From Sulfurospirillum diekertiae (GTDB lineage: Bacteria; Campylobacterota; Campylobacteria; Campylobacterales; Sulfurospirillaceae): a stretch of 64,000 bases of DNA. How positions within the stretch are numbered: the first letter of the stretch is position 1; each line of letters starts with the position of its first letter. The position numbers and the translations under genes were made by a program. The notes under the pieces are model-generated. The model was not told the origin of the DNA, searched no databases, and worked only from the letters and a program-made list of their open reading frames with translations. Location: assembly GCF_011769985.2 (NCBI RefSeq), contig NZ_CP039734.2:434001-498000 (forward strand), given 5' to 3'. This document shows, piece by piece, positions 8,874-17,371 of the stretch.

Positions 8874-8979
8874 CAGAATACTTCTTAAAACAGAAAACTT
8901 TTGAGTCAATACTTCAGAGCAATCTAGAATAATTTGAGTATACTAAATCGCAGAACACTTTCTTTAGATGAGGTACATC

Positions 8980-11817
8980 ATGAAAGCGGTAATTTCTCTT
9001 CTTTTTATACTGATATCTTTTATGAGTTATTCACAGGCATCCAGTATTGATATTACGCCAAGTGAGCAAGCGTGGCTGGATAAAACTAAAATACTCAAAG
9101 TGCGCATCACCAAAGACCTTCCTCCGTATCAATTTATCCAAGATGGCGAATATGTTGGCATTAGTGTTGAATATATCAAATTTTTTGCAGCTATGTTTAA
9201 TCTCAAAATAGAATATGTTACCGATGGTAGCTGGACGGAAGCACTAAGACGTGTCCAAACACATGATGGTATCGATGTCATTTTGAGAGTCACTCCTAAT
9301 TCGGAGCTAAAACAAACGATGCTTTTTAGCAAATCTTATTGTTCCTTTCCATTTGCTCTCCTCACCCCAAGTACACTTAAAGCAGAAAATTTTTTCGATT
9401 CAAACCCCAAAAAAATAGCCATAGTGCCAAGTTATGTCATTAACGAGAACTTAAAACAGGATTATCCTCATTTCCTTTACATGACGTATCCCAATTCACT
9501 CGAAGCAATGAGGGCAGTCAATGCACACAGTGTAGATGGGTTTATTGGCGATATTGCTATTATGAGTATGTTTGTTCAGGCTTATCATTTAGATAATGTT
9601 CGAATTTCTAATATTCCCCGTTACACGACAGAGGAGCAATCGGTTGCAACTGCAAAAGATTGGCCAGAATTTATCTCTTTATTTAACAAAATGCTCGATT
9701 CTATGCCTACGGATTTACATGTAAAAATCAAACGAAAATATTTACCTTTCGCAACATCGGAACGACCTTCTCCCATTGTTCCCGAAATCGAATTAACCGA
9801 GAGTGAAAAAGCGTATCTTCAAAAGCACCCTGTTATTAGCGTGACTAATGAGCTTAGTTGGTATCCGTATGATTTTAATGAAGATGGAGAAGCTAAAGGG
9901 TATTCTGTTGATTATATGAGACTTCTAGCCGATAAAATTGGTATCCGTTTAAATTTTATCAGTGGCACATGGCCTAATGTGTATGAAAAATTTAAAAACA
10001 GAGAGATTAGCGTAGCGCAACCACTCATTCCCTCAGATGAGCGACATCAGAAATTTCTGTATAGCACTAAATTTATTACCATGGATCTGGCACTTGTTAG
10101 CCAAACAAAGCGTCACGATATTAACACTATTGATGATTTAAAGGGTAAAACCGTTGGTGCAGGGAGAGCGTGGCCCACAACAAAGTATCTTAAAGAGGAG
10201 TACCCTGAGCTTACAGTTGTAGAGTATGAGACAACGAAAGAGATGTTAGAAGCGGTTGCATTTGGGCTGATTGATGCAGGAGTAGATGATGCTTTATCGG
10301 TACAATACGTCATCAGTAAAGAGATGCTTTCCAATCTTCATATTGTCTCCAAACTTGATTTACAAAATTTAAGAGATAAAAATCTTTACATTATGATGCA
10401 TCCAGAAGATGAACCCTTACAGAGTATTATTAACAAAGCTCTCAATAACGTAACGCAAGAAGAGCTTTCTACCCTTAAATCCAAATGGTCTAAAAGTATT
10501 CTTCCTAAAGAGACGAGACTTGCTTTTTCACTGGATGAGCAAATTTATTTGGCACAAAAAAAGCGTATTACGATGTGTATTGACCCTGATTGGATGCCTT
10601 TAGAGATGAACCAAAAGGGTAAGCATGTAGGAATGGCTGCAGATTATATGCATGAGATGGAACAATTTATTGGTTTGCCTATCGAGCTTGTTAATACTCA
10701 AACATGGTTAGAATCTTTAGAATATGCCAAAGAACGTAAGTGTGATATTTTTTCTCTTGCCATGCCTACACCCGAACGCAGACTGTATATGAATTTTACC
10801 CATCCTTATATGCAAATACCCATCGTACTTATTTCCAATATTGATAAAGTTTTTTACACGGACATTGATATGCTGACTGGAAAATCCATTGGCATTGCAA
10901 AAGGGTATGCGTATGGTGAAATTTTAAAAGTACGATACCCCAATATGCACTTTGTGGAAGTTGCAAGTGATGCAGATGGTCTAAAGCACGTGGAGCAGAA
11001 AAAGCTTTTTGGCTATATCGGAACACTGGCTACGGTGGCATATCAAATTCAAAAAGATTACTATGGATCACTGAAAATTGTGGGTAAATTTGATGATAAA
11101 TGGGAGCTTGGTGTTGCAACGCGCAATGACGAACCTCTTTTGCTCTCTATTTTCGAAAAAGCGATTGAATCGATTGATCCAACCAAAAATCAATCGATCT
11201 TAAATAAATGGATATCGGTTAATTATGAAGAGCGTATGAATTACACCTACATCTATTTGTTAGCCGTGATCACGGTGGTGATTATTTTAATTGTTTTGAT
11301 ACGACAGTATCAACTCAAAAAGTATAATGCACAACTTGAAATTCTCTCCAATACGGATAAATTAACAGGCATTCATAACCGTTTAAAATTGGATGATATT
11401 TTAGAGTATGAAAAAAAGATATTTGATCGCGATCAGTCACCTCTTTCGATTATTATATTTGATTTGGATTATTTTAAAAATGTGAATGATAACTATGGAC
11501 ACAAACGAGGCGATGAGGTTCTCCAAAGTATTGCCAAAATTGTGACAAACGTTAAACGCGAAACGGATATATTTGGGCGCTGGGGTGGCGAAGAGTTTTT
11601 GCTTATCTGCCGTGATACCAACATTAAAGGTGCAAGACATTTAGCTGAAAAAATAAGAGCAGCTATTGAGGCATATGAATTTCCTGAAATTATCTCGGTA
11701 ACCGCTAGTTTTGGAACAGCACAATTTGAAAAGTATGACAGTATTATCAAAATTTTTGACAAAGCAGATAAAGCACTTTACGAAGCCAAAGAACATGGGC
11801 GTAACCGAGTCGTTTAA
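8980..11817 (+). CDS. Diguanylate cyclase with three tandem periplasmic solute-binding domains
   Basis: 945 aa from the ATG at 8980, which has GAGG six bases upstream. A signal peptide (about 1-22) is followed by three repeats of the type 3 solute-binding fold, each opening with a similar strand (KILKVRITKDLPPYQF, HPVISVTNELSWYPYDF, KRITMCIDPDWMPLEM). One transmembrane helix (about 757-775) leads to a GGDEF domain. The active site GGEEF and the RxxD inhibitory site (RETD, five residues before it) are intact, so it should make c-di-GMP and be product-inhibited. The sensor resembles BvgS/amino-acid binding proteins, so polar ligands such as amino acids are likely. It is monocistronic, between two palindrome sites. 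Confidence 0.92.
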   Translation: MKAVISLLFILISFMSYSQASSIDITPSEQAWLDKTKILKVRITKDLPPYQFIQDGEYVGISVEYIKFFAAMFNLKIEYVTDGSWTEALRRVQTHDGIDVILRVTPNSELKQTMLFSKSYCSFPFALLTPSTLKAENFFDSNPKKIAIVPSYVINENLKQDYPHFLYMTYPNSLEAMRAVNAHSVDGFIGDIAIMSMFVQAYHLDNVRISNIPRYTTEEQSVATAKDWPEFISLFNKMLDSMPTDLHVKIKRKYLPFATSERPSPIVPEIELTESEKAYLQKHPVISVTNELSWYPYDFNEDGEAKGYSVDYMRLLADKIGIRLNFISGTWPNVYEKFKNREISVAQPLIPSDERHQKFLYSTKFITMDLALVSQTKRHDINTIDDLKGKTVGAGRAWPTTKYLKEEYPELTVVEYETTKEMLEAVAFGLIDAGVDDALSVQYVISKEMLSNLHIVSKLDLQNLRDKNLYIMMHPEDEPLQSIINKALNNVTQEELSTLKSKWSKSILPKETRLAFSLDEQIYLAQKKRITMCIDPDWMPLEMNQKGKHVGMAADYMHEMEQFIGLPIELVNTQTWLESLEYAKERKCDIFSLAMPTPERRLYMNFTHPYMQIPIVLISNIDKVFYTDIDMLTGKSIGIAKGYAYGEILKVRYPNMHFVEVASDADGLKHVEQKKLFGYIGTLATVAYQIQKDYYGSLKIVGKFDDKWELGVATRNDEPLLLSIFEKAIESIDPTKNQSILNKWISVNYEERMNYTYIYLLAVITVVIILIVLIRQYQLKKYNAQLEILSNTDKLTGIHNRLKLDDILEYEKKIFDRDQSPLSIIIFDLDYFKNVNDNYGHKRGDEVLQSIAKIVTNVKRETDIFGRWGGEEFLLICRDTNIKGARHLAEKIRAAIEAYEFPEIISVTASFGTAQFEKYDSIIKIFDKADKALYEAKEHGRNRVV
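9714..9725. repeat. TTTACATGTAAA palindrome, exact, in GGDEF sensor CDS
   Basis: Read in frame as LHVK at the end of the first solute-binding domain. Confidence 0.92.
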
Positions 11818-11819
11818 TC

Positions 11820-11831
11820 TTTACATGTAAA
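11820..11831. repeat. TTTACATGTAAA palindrome, exact, between convergent genes
   Basis: Fills nearly the whole 17-base gap between the stop of the GGDEF sensor and the stop of the convergent sotB-like gene. It may serve as their shared 3-prime signal. Confidence 0.95.
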
Positions 11832-11834
11832 GTG

Positions 11835-13013
11835 CTAGGAACGTTTTAAAAGATAGGTTTTCCAAATCCAAATAGCTAATAAAAGTGCCGTACATCCAAA
11901 CAATGCACCTATGATTCCGACATAAGCCATTGAACTGTGCAAGATAACAAGACTACCAACAAAAGCACCTCCACCGATACCAATATTATAAATACCGGAG
12001 TAAAGTGACATCGCAACATCAGTTGCATCAGGCGTGAGCTCTAAAACCGTCACCTGAAGAATGAGGCTAATGAGACAAATTGCAATACCCCACCCCAGAC
12101 ATACACAACTTAATAAAAATTGATACGGTGCAAGAGGGCGCATTAAAAGCAGCGCTACAATGAGCAATCCTAGTGAACATACAATGATCGTGAAAGGGTA
12201 TTTATGTTTGAAATAAGCAAAAATAGCACTTCCTATAAATCCTGCTATACCAAAAATAAAGAGAGTTAGTGTTGCAAAATGAGCACTTAAATGTGCGATT
12301 TGTTGCACAAAAGGTTCAATGTAAGAGTAGGCTGTAAAATGTGCCGTGATCGCTAAAGCGGTTAAAAGATAAACCCCCATAAGGGCAGGGCGTTTTACTA
12401 AAAGGGGTAAGCTTTTGAGTGAGCCTGCATTGACGCTAGGAAGCAGTGGCAAGACTTTCATCAAGACAAAAAGCATTAAAAATGCCAAAATGGCGATGCA
12501 GCCAAAGGTGGCTCTCCACCCTAAACTTTGCCCTATGATACGACCCAGTGGTAAGCCCAAAACGATGGCAAGTGATGTGCCTGTCGCTAGGATACCAAGG
12601 GCGCGTGTCTTTTTCCCTTCAGGGGCTAAACGATAGGTCAGTGAGGCAGTAATCGACCAAAAAACGGCGTGTGAGAAAGCAATGCCAATGCGAGAGATCA
12701 TTAAAATCCAAAAGCTCCATGCGATAGCGGAGAGAAGATGGCTCGCAATAAACAGAGCAAATAACAGCAAAAGCAAGCGACGTCGCTCCATATCTTTGGT
12801 GAGGAGCATCAATGGTAAGGAGAGGCTTGCAACCACCCACGCATAAACGGTCATCATGAGTCCTGCATGTGCTTCACTAATGTTAAAATCGTTTGCAATA
12901 TCCGTCAGTAGGCTAATAGGCGCAAATTCGGTGGTGTTAAAAATAAACGCAGAAATGGTTAATCCAACTACAGGAAACCAGGGTTTCCATGACAAGAAAA
13001 TCGAAGAATACAT
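11835..13013 (-). CDS. sotB: MFS efflux transporter, SotB (sugar efflux) type
   Basis: 392 aa with about 12 hydrophobic helices. It matches the SotB/YdeA family along its length: FNTTEFAPISLL in TM1, TVYAWVVASLSLP, the motif A-like loop TKDMERRRLLL, ISRIGIAFSHAVFWSITASL, GLPLGRIIGQSLGWRATF, SLPLLVKRPALM and ELTPDATDVAMSLYSGIYNIGIG. In E. coli this family exports arabinose and IPTG and lowers their cell content. The natural substrate in a non-sugar-using campylobacterote is unclear. It stands alone, convergent to the GGDEF sensor. Confidence 0.88.
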   Translation of the reverse strand: MYSSIFLSWKPWFPVVGLTISAFIFNTTEFAPISLLTDIANDFNISEAHAGLMMTVYAWVVASLSLPLMLLTKDMERRRLLLLLFALFIASHLLSAIAWSFWILMISRIGIAFSHAVFWSITASLTYRLAPEGKKTRALGILATGTSLAIVLGLPLGRIIGQSLGWRATFGCIAILAFLMLFVLMKVLPLLPSVNAGSLKSLPLLVKRPALMGVYLLTALAITAHFTAYSYIEPFVQQIAHLSAHFATLTLFIFGIAGFIGSAIFAYFKHKYPFTIIVCSLGLLIVALLLMRPLAPYQFLLSCVCLGWGIAICLISLILQVTVLELTPDATDVAMSLYSGIYNIGIGGGAFVGSLVILHSSMAYVGIIGALFGCTALLLAIWIWKTYLLKRS

Positions 13014-13151
13014 TACAAAAAGCCTTATGATAATTAGGCGATTATTGTAACTAAAGAAGTAATAGAAGCAGTTGAATTCACCTGTTGTGGAAGAGGAGAT
13101 TTAATGAAATGCGTGTATAATAATTGACTCAATATGATTCAAAGAGGAAGA

Positions 13152-13556
13152 ATGAAAGAAGCAAATCTCTGTCCATGCGGTAGTGGTAAAATGTATGCAC
13201 AGTGTTGCGAGCTATACCACAAAAACTATAACGCTCCTACATGTGAAACACTGATGCGTTCACGCTACAGCGCATTTGTCTTTGGATTGATCGATTACCT
13301 CTATGAAACGACGCATCCAAGCCATCGTACAAAGAAATTGAAAGAAGAAATTACCTTTACATGTAAAGGTTTGGCGTGGACAAAACTCGAAGTTTTGGAG
13401 ACATGGCAAGGCGGTGAAAATGACAAAGTGGGCAAAGTCTCTTTTCGAGCTTCGTATGTGCAAGATGGGCATGAAGGTTTACATGGTGAACATTCACGTT
13501 TTAAACGCTATGGTAAGGCGTGGATGTATGTTGATGGAGAAGTAAAGGGCGAATAA
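13152..13556 (+). CDS. YchJ-like protein with SEC-C zinc motif (UPF0225)
   Basis: 134 aa from the ATG at 13152, because GAGGAAG precedes it. An ATG 18 bases earlier has no ribosome site. The N-terminal CPCGSGKMYAQCC is the SEC-C zinc-binding motif also found at the SecA tail. TLMRSRYSAFVFGLIDYLYETTHPS is the YchJ family core. Function is not known for certain. It has only the N-terminal SEC-C copy, whereas E. coli YchJ has two. The stop overlaps the start of the Crp-family gene (TAATG), so the two are coupled. A 16-bp extended palindrome (13354-13369) is read as FTCK. Confidence 0.85.
   Translation: MKEANLCPCGSGKMYAQCCELYHKNYNAPTCETLMRSRYSAFVFGLIDYLYETTHPSHRTKKLKEEITFTCKGLAWTKLEVLETWQGGENDKVGKVSFRASYVQDGHEGLHGEHSRFKRYGKAWMYVDGEVKGE
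13356..13367. repeat. TTTACATGTAAA palindrome, exact, in ychJ-like CDS
   Basis: Extended to a 16-bp palindrome by CC and GG on either side. It is in the FTCK frame. Confidence 0.92.
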
Positions 13557-14212
13557 TGTACGCATTGGACGTGATACAGCAAGAACTTAAAGAAGATATT
13601 GCACGTTTTGGGCGTGTTGTTTATGTTAACAAAGGTAAAATCCTGATGCGCCCTGAAGAGTGCATGGAGCACTTTTTTGTCATCTTGGAAGGGCGTGTCA
13701 AAATTTCGCAAATCAACTTTGAAACAGGAAAAGAGCAAATTCTTTATCTCCTTTCCAACGGCGATATGTATGACATCATTACGCTTTTAGATGCCAAAGT
13801 ACATGAAAATGTAGCAATGGCGCTGGATAATGTAAAACTCTTGGTCTTTCCCATTGAGCTTTTTCGCGAGTGGATTGAAACAAAACCTTCTTTCAATAAG
13901 CTTTTTTTACCTTATGTGGCTAAACAACTTCGAGAGGTTGAAACGTTAGCAAGTGATCTCTCACTTTACGATACTACAACGCGTTTAGTCAAATTAATTG
14001 CTAAAAACATTGAAACTCAAGGGGATAAACAAACCCTAAAACTCATTAATAACCTCTCCCATGAAGAGCTTGCAAGTCTTGTCGGTACGGTACGAAAAGT
14101 GCTCAATCGCAACCTTCAGTCGCTTAAAAAACAAGGACTTATTGATATCAAACGCAAAGAGATTTTCATCAAAGACTCTCAAAATCTGCTTGAACATCTT
14201 CCTGAAGAATAA
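13556..14212 (+). CDS. Crp/Fnr-family transcriptional regulator
   Basis: 218 aa. It has an N-terminal cyclic-nucleotide-binding-type beta roll (FFVILEGRVKISQ, near 38-50), a dimerisation helix, and a C-terminal winged helix with NLSHEELASLVGTVRKVLNRNL as the DNA-reading helix (about 165-186). It has a single cysteine (EECMEHF), so it lacks the four-cysteine iron-sulfur site of FNR. It also lacks the cAMP pocket signature of CRP, so the signal is unknown. NssR-like nitrosative regulators are of this size in Campylobacter, but identity is not shown. It is coupled to the YchJ-like gene upstream. Confidence 0.88.
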   Translation: MYALDVIQQELKEDIARFGRVVYVNKGKILMRPEECMEHFFVILEGRVKISQINFETGKEQILYLLSNGDMYDIITLLDAKVHENVAMALDNVKLLVFPIELFREWIETKPSFNKLFLPYVAKQLREVETLASDLSLYDTTTRLVKLIAKNIETQGDKQTLKLINNLSHEELASLVGTVRKVLNRNLQSLKKQGLIDIKRKEIFIKDSQNLLEHLPEE

Positions 14213-14394
14213 ACATCATACAACCCCCCCCCATTCTGCCTCGTGTGAGGCAAGCTTTAGCACCACAGCAGCTTAGCATAGGCTTTTGTGTGTTGCCTAA
14301 AAGCCATGAAAAAATGATTTTTTGTGCTACTTAAGTGGCAGACAAAACGCTTTATATGTACTAAACTTCTTCCAAAAAATAAAGGAGTTTTACC
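14213..14394 (+). promoter_or_regulatory. Intergenic region upstream of hsp20 with two stem-loops
   Basis: It holds a run of nine C, a stem-loop GCCTC/GAGGC (about 14237-14250) just after the Crp-family gene, and a second stem-loop GGCTTTT/AAAAGCC (14281-14287 with 14299-14305). AAAGGAG lies directly before the hsp20 ATG. I see no CIRCE or HAIR element, so the heat-shock control is not evident. Confidence 0.4.
14224..14232. repeat. Poly-C tract, nine bases
   Basis: A nine-base C homopolymer in otherwise A+T-rich intergenic DNA, 12 bases after the Crp-family stop. Tracts of this length slip in Campylobacter and Helicobacter. Here it would alter the leader or promoter spacing and not a reading frame. 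Confidence 0.7.
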
Positions 14395-14823
14395 ATGTTA
14401 GTCACACGATTTAATCCATACAAAGAGCTTAAAGCGTTGGAGAGTCGGTTGTTTAACTACTATCCAATCGAAACTGAAGAGAGTGACATCTCTGCTTTTA
14501 AACCCACAGTCAGTACAAGGGAAGGTGAGTTTGCTTACCATGTCGAAATTGATCTTCCAGGGGTTAAAAAAGAAGACATTCACATTGACCTCAAAGACAA
14601 TCAAATCGTCATCTCCGGAGAGCGAAGCTTCAAAGAAGAGCGCCAAGAAAAAGACTACTACAAAGTCGAAAGTAGTTACGGCAAGTTCCAACGAAGTTTT
14701 GCATTGCCTGAAAACGTCGATGTGGAAAATATTGAAGCAAGTAGTGAAAACGGTGTCCTCGAAGTTGTGCTTCCAAAACTCAAAGTTGAAAAAGCCGAAG
14801 TGAAAAAAATTCAAGTCAAATAG
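14395..14823 (+). CDS. Small heat-shock protein Hsp20/alpha-crystallin family
   Basis: 142 aa. It is an ATP-independent holdase that keeps unfolding proteins soluble. The alpha-crystallin domain spans about 42-138, with FAYHVEIDLPGVKKEDIHIDL, the GERSF strand, YGKFQRSFALPENV and the closing ENGVLEVVLPK motif. A short N-terminal arm and a C-terminal I-x-V (IQV) anchor are present. It is monocistronic, with a hairpin terminator 3 bases after the stop. Confidence 0.95.
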   Translation: MLVTRFNPYKELKALESRLFNYYPIETEESDISAFKPTVSTREGEFAYHVEIDLPGVKKEDIHIDLKDNQIVISGERSFKEERQEKDYYKVESSYGKFQRSFALPENVDVENIEASSENGVLEVVLPKLKVEKAEVKKIQVK

Positions 14824-14826
14824 TGA

Positions 14827-14857
14827 CTTTAGGCAAGAGTTTTTCTCTTGCCTAAAG
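14827..14857. terminator. Hairpin terminator after hsp20
   Basis: Perfect 13-bp stem (14827-14839 with 14845-14857) around a TTTTT loop, no long T run after it. Confidence 0.75.
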
Positions 14858-14974
14858 CACGATTATGACTATTGTACTGTAACTTTCTTACATTATTATT
14901 TCCAAGTCCTTCTAAATATTCTATCCTCTTTAAATCTTATAACAAATATAATTCATAAAGCATCTCTTTATTTA

Positions 14975-14983
14975 TGCTACAAT
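14975..14983 (+). promoter_or_regulatory. Putative promoter, extended -10 TGCTACAAT
   Basis: TATGC followed by TACAAT, 28 bases before the start of the CHASE/PAS/GGDEF gene. Confidence 0.6.
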
Positions 14984-15011
14984 TGCTGTACTCATGATGA
15001 GAGGAAAATGC

Positions 15012-17330
15012 ATGGCGCGATTGAAATTGTTATCTAAGTCATTTCTTTTTGCATTATTAATTTTAGTATGTGGAGTAAGTTTTTCTGGCTATTTAGCATG
15101 GAAAAGTGCAACATGGATCCAAACATTAGAAAATGAACGATTTACAACAGCTACAAAACAAACTGCTCTTTTAATCCGCAATAAGCTTAATGAAAATATC
15201 CAACTGCTTCATAGTGCTGTAGCATTTATCACGGCTTCTGATAATGTTACTAGAGAAGAGTGGTATTTTTTTACAAAAGAGCATACCCTTGAAACAAGTT
15301 TTATAGGACAAGAAGGGTTAGTGTATGCGCCACGTATAAAAATCAATGAGCGTACTCAACATGAAGAACTTATGCACGCAGAGGGATTAACACATTATCA
15401 GATTCATCCTAAAACATCTAATGCAGATGCGTATCCTATTGTTTTGATTGAACCGTTTAATGAACGCAATAAAAAGGCACTTGGGTTTGATCTATTTTCT
15501 GAGACAACACGCCAAAATGCTATAAAAGAAGCAATACAAAAAAGAGATATCGCTATCTCTTCCAAAATACAATTGATTCAAAGAGCAGATTCTGAACTAA
15601 ATGCAGGTTTTATTATTGTTCATCCCATTTACACTAAAGATATATTGATTAAAACACCTGAAAAGCAAGATGATGCATTCATAGGAATAGTCAGTATTGC
15701 CATCAATGCTCAAAAATTGTTTATGGATGTTTTAGGCGCTAGGTATATTACTTTGGATTTTGAAATCTATGATGGGGATACTCTGCTTGAAACAGAAAAA
15801 TTGTATGATTCCAACCCTTCAATGAAAACAGCACGTTTAGAGCATAATTTACTGATAGATATTTATGGGAAACACTGGACGCTTCATTTTAAAACAAATG
15901 AAGCACTGGATCTTGGCATAAGTCAGTATTTACCATGGATTGAACTTTTTTTTGGGATAGCATTTTCATTTATACTCGCTGGATGGATTTATGCGCTTCA
16001 ACAAACACAAAAAAAAGCATACGCTATAGCTGCTGATAAGACAAAACTCCTTGCTAAGTCCGAATCAAAGATACGCACTATTTTTCAAACAATGCAAGAA
16101 GGTATTATTGTTTTGGATAAAGAACGGATTATTATAGAGTGTAATTTAGCCGCGCAAGGGATGTTAGGGTTTTCCAAAAGTGAGATTGTTGGTAAATCGA
16201 GTAATGATTTGAATTGGAATTTCATCCATGAAGATGGCTCTGCATTTCATATGGAAGATCGTCCATATTATAAAGTCTTTATGACAGGTGTACCACAAAG
16301 CAATATTATGATTGGCATGAAACGACAAGATAGTTTGGTTTTATGGCTAAAAATGAATGCACAGCCTCTTTACTCTGATGATTTTAAAGATGTTAATTCA
16401 GTGCTTATTACGTTTAGTGATATTACGGAGTATCAAAAATCCAAACGCGAGCTTGAAAAATATCTTCAAATTATTGATGCACATGTGATTATTTCAAGTA
16501 CCGATTTACATGGGATTATCACCGAAGTGAGTGAGGCATTTTGTAAAATTTCGGGGTATAGCCAAGAAGAACTTATTGGCAGAAGTCATAATATCGTGAG
16601 ACATCCCGATATGCCTACGACACTGTATAAAGAGATGTGGAGTGCTTTAAAAAAAGGTATTTCATGGTCTGGTGAGATTAAAAATAGACGCAAAGATGGA
16701 TCTGATTATTGGATAGAGACGATTATTGAACCTCGGTATGATGAGGAGTATTCCCTAGTGGGGTTCACTGCAATTCGTCATGATATTACGGATAAAAAAA
16801 GAGTTGAAGAGCTCTCCATTACCGATCGTTTGACGGGGCTGTATAATCGCCTTAAACTTGATGAACTTTTTGCATCGTATCTTAGTATTACCAAACGGCA
16901 TCAAACGCCTTTTTCAATCGTTCTTCTAGATATTGATAAATTCAAATCGGTGAATGATACGTATGGGCATCAAGTAGGAGATAGCTTGCTGCAAGAGATA
17001 GCAAAACTTTTAAAAACCAATGTTCGTTTTGAAGATGCTGTAGGAAGATGGGGAGGGGAAGAATTTTTGATTCTTCTCCCCAATAGTAATAGTGAAGATG
17101 CACGGCTATTGGCAGAAAAGCTTCGTGGTGTCATTGAAGCAGAAGATTTTGCGTACGTAGGAAGTCGTACAGCCAGTTTTGGCGTGGCAACATATCATCA
17201 AAATGATGATGAAAAAAGTATGACTGCACGAGCCGATGAGGCGCTCTACCTTGCAAAAGAGAATGGTCGTAACCGTGTTGAAGTGGAAATACATACGTGT
17301 AATTTGCCATCTTCCTCAACTCCCTCTTAA
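15012..17330 (+). CDS. CHASE-PAS-PAS-GGDEF diguanylate cyclase
   Basis: 772 aa from the ATG at 15012, six bases after AGAGGA. Earlier in-frame ATGs at 14994 and 14997 precede that ribosome site. TM1 (about 9-31) and TM2 (about 305-328) enclose a periplasmic CHASE domain, with features such as GFDLFSETTRQNAI and AGFIIVHPIY. Two PAS domains follow (about 350-470 and 475-590, the second with FCKISGYSQEELIGRSHNIVRHPDMP, which resembles aerotaxis-type PAS). The GGDEF domain has an intact GGEEF and an upstream RxxD (RFED). It should make c-di-GMP in response to an external ligand and possibly redox. It reads toward lgt but is probably separate. Confidence 0.92.
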   Translation: MARLKLLSKSFLFALLILVCGVSFSGYLAWKSATWIQTLENERFTTATKQTALLIRNKLNENIQLLHSAVAFITASDNVTREEWYFFTKEHTLETSFIGQEGLVYAPRIKINERTQHEELMHAEGLTHYQIHPKTSNADAYPIVLIEPFNERNKKALGFDLFSETTRQNAIKEAIQKRDIAISSKIQLIQRADSELNAGFIIVHPIYTKDILIKTPEKQDDAFIGIVSIAINAQKLFMDVLGARYITLDFEIYDGDTLLETEKLYDSNPSMKTARLEHNLLIDIYGKHWTLHFKTNEALDLGISQYLPWIELFFGIAFSFILAGWIYALQQTQKKAYAIAADKTKLLAKSESKIRTIFQTMQEGIIVLDKERIIIECNLAAQGMLGFSKSEIVGKSSNDLNWNFIHEDGSAFHMEDRPYYKVFMTGVPQSNIMIGMKRQDSLVLWLKMNAQPLYSDDFKDVNSVLITFSDITEYQKSKRELEKYLQIIDAHVIISSTDLHGIITEVSEAFCKISGYSQEELIGRSHNIVRHPDMPTTLYKEMWSALKKGISWSGEIKNRRKDGSDYWIETIIEPRYDEEYSLVGFTAIRHDITDKKRVEELSITDRLTGLYNRLKLDELFASYLSITKRHQTPFSIVLLDIDKFKSVNDTYGHQVGDSLLQEIAKLLKTNVRFEDAVGRWGGEEFLILLPNSNSEDARLLAEKLRGVIEAEDFAYVGSRTASFGVATYHQNDDEKSMTARADEALYLAKENGRNRVEVEIHTCNLPSSSTPS

Positions 17331-17352
17331 TCTAAATACAGTAAAATATTTT

Positions 17353-17364
17353 TTTACATGTAAG
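17353..17364. repeat. TTTACATGTAAA palindrome, one mismatch, between GGDEF gene and lgt
   Basis: TTTACATGTAAG. It lies 22 bases after the GGDEF stop, and its right end merges with the TAAGGA ribosome site of lgt. Confidence 0.8.
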
Positions 17365-17371
17365 GATTTAA

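Larger units (their letters stand above)
8839..8874. terminator. Hairpin built from two inverted TTTACATGTAAA copies
   Basis: Two copies (8840-8851 and 8862-8873), each flanked so that GTTTACATGTAAAG pairs with CTTTACATGTAAAC, give a perfect 14-bp stem with an 8-base loop just past the stop codon. There is no run of T after it, so it may act mainly as a 3-prime stabiliser. Confidence 0.7.
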
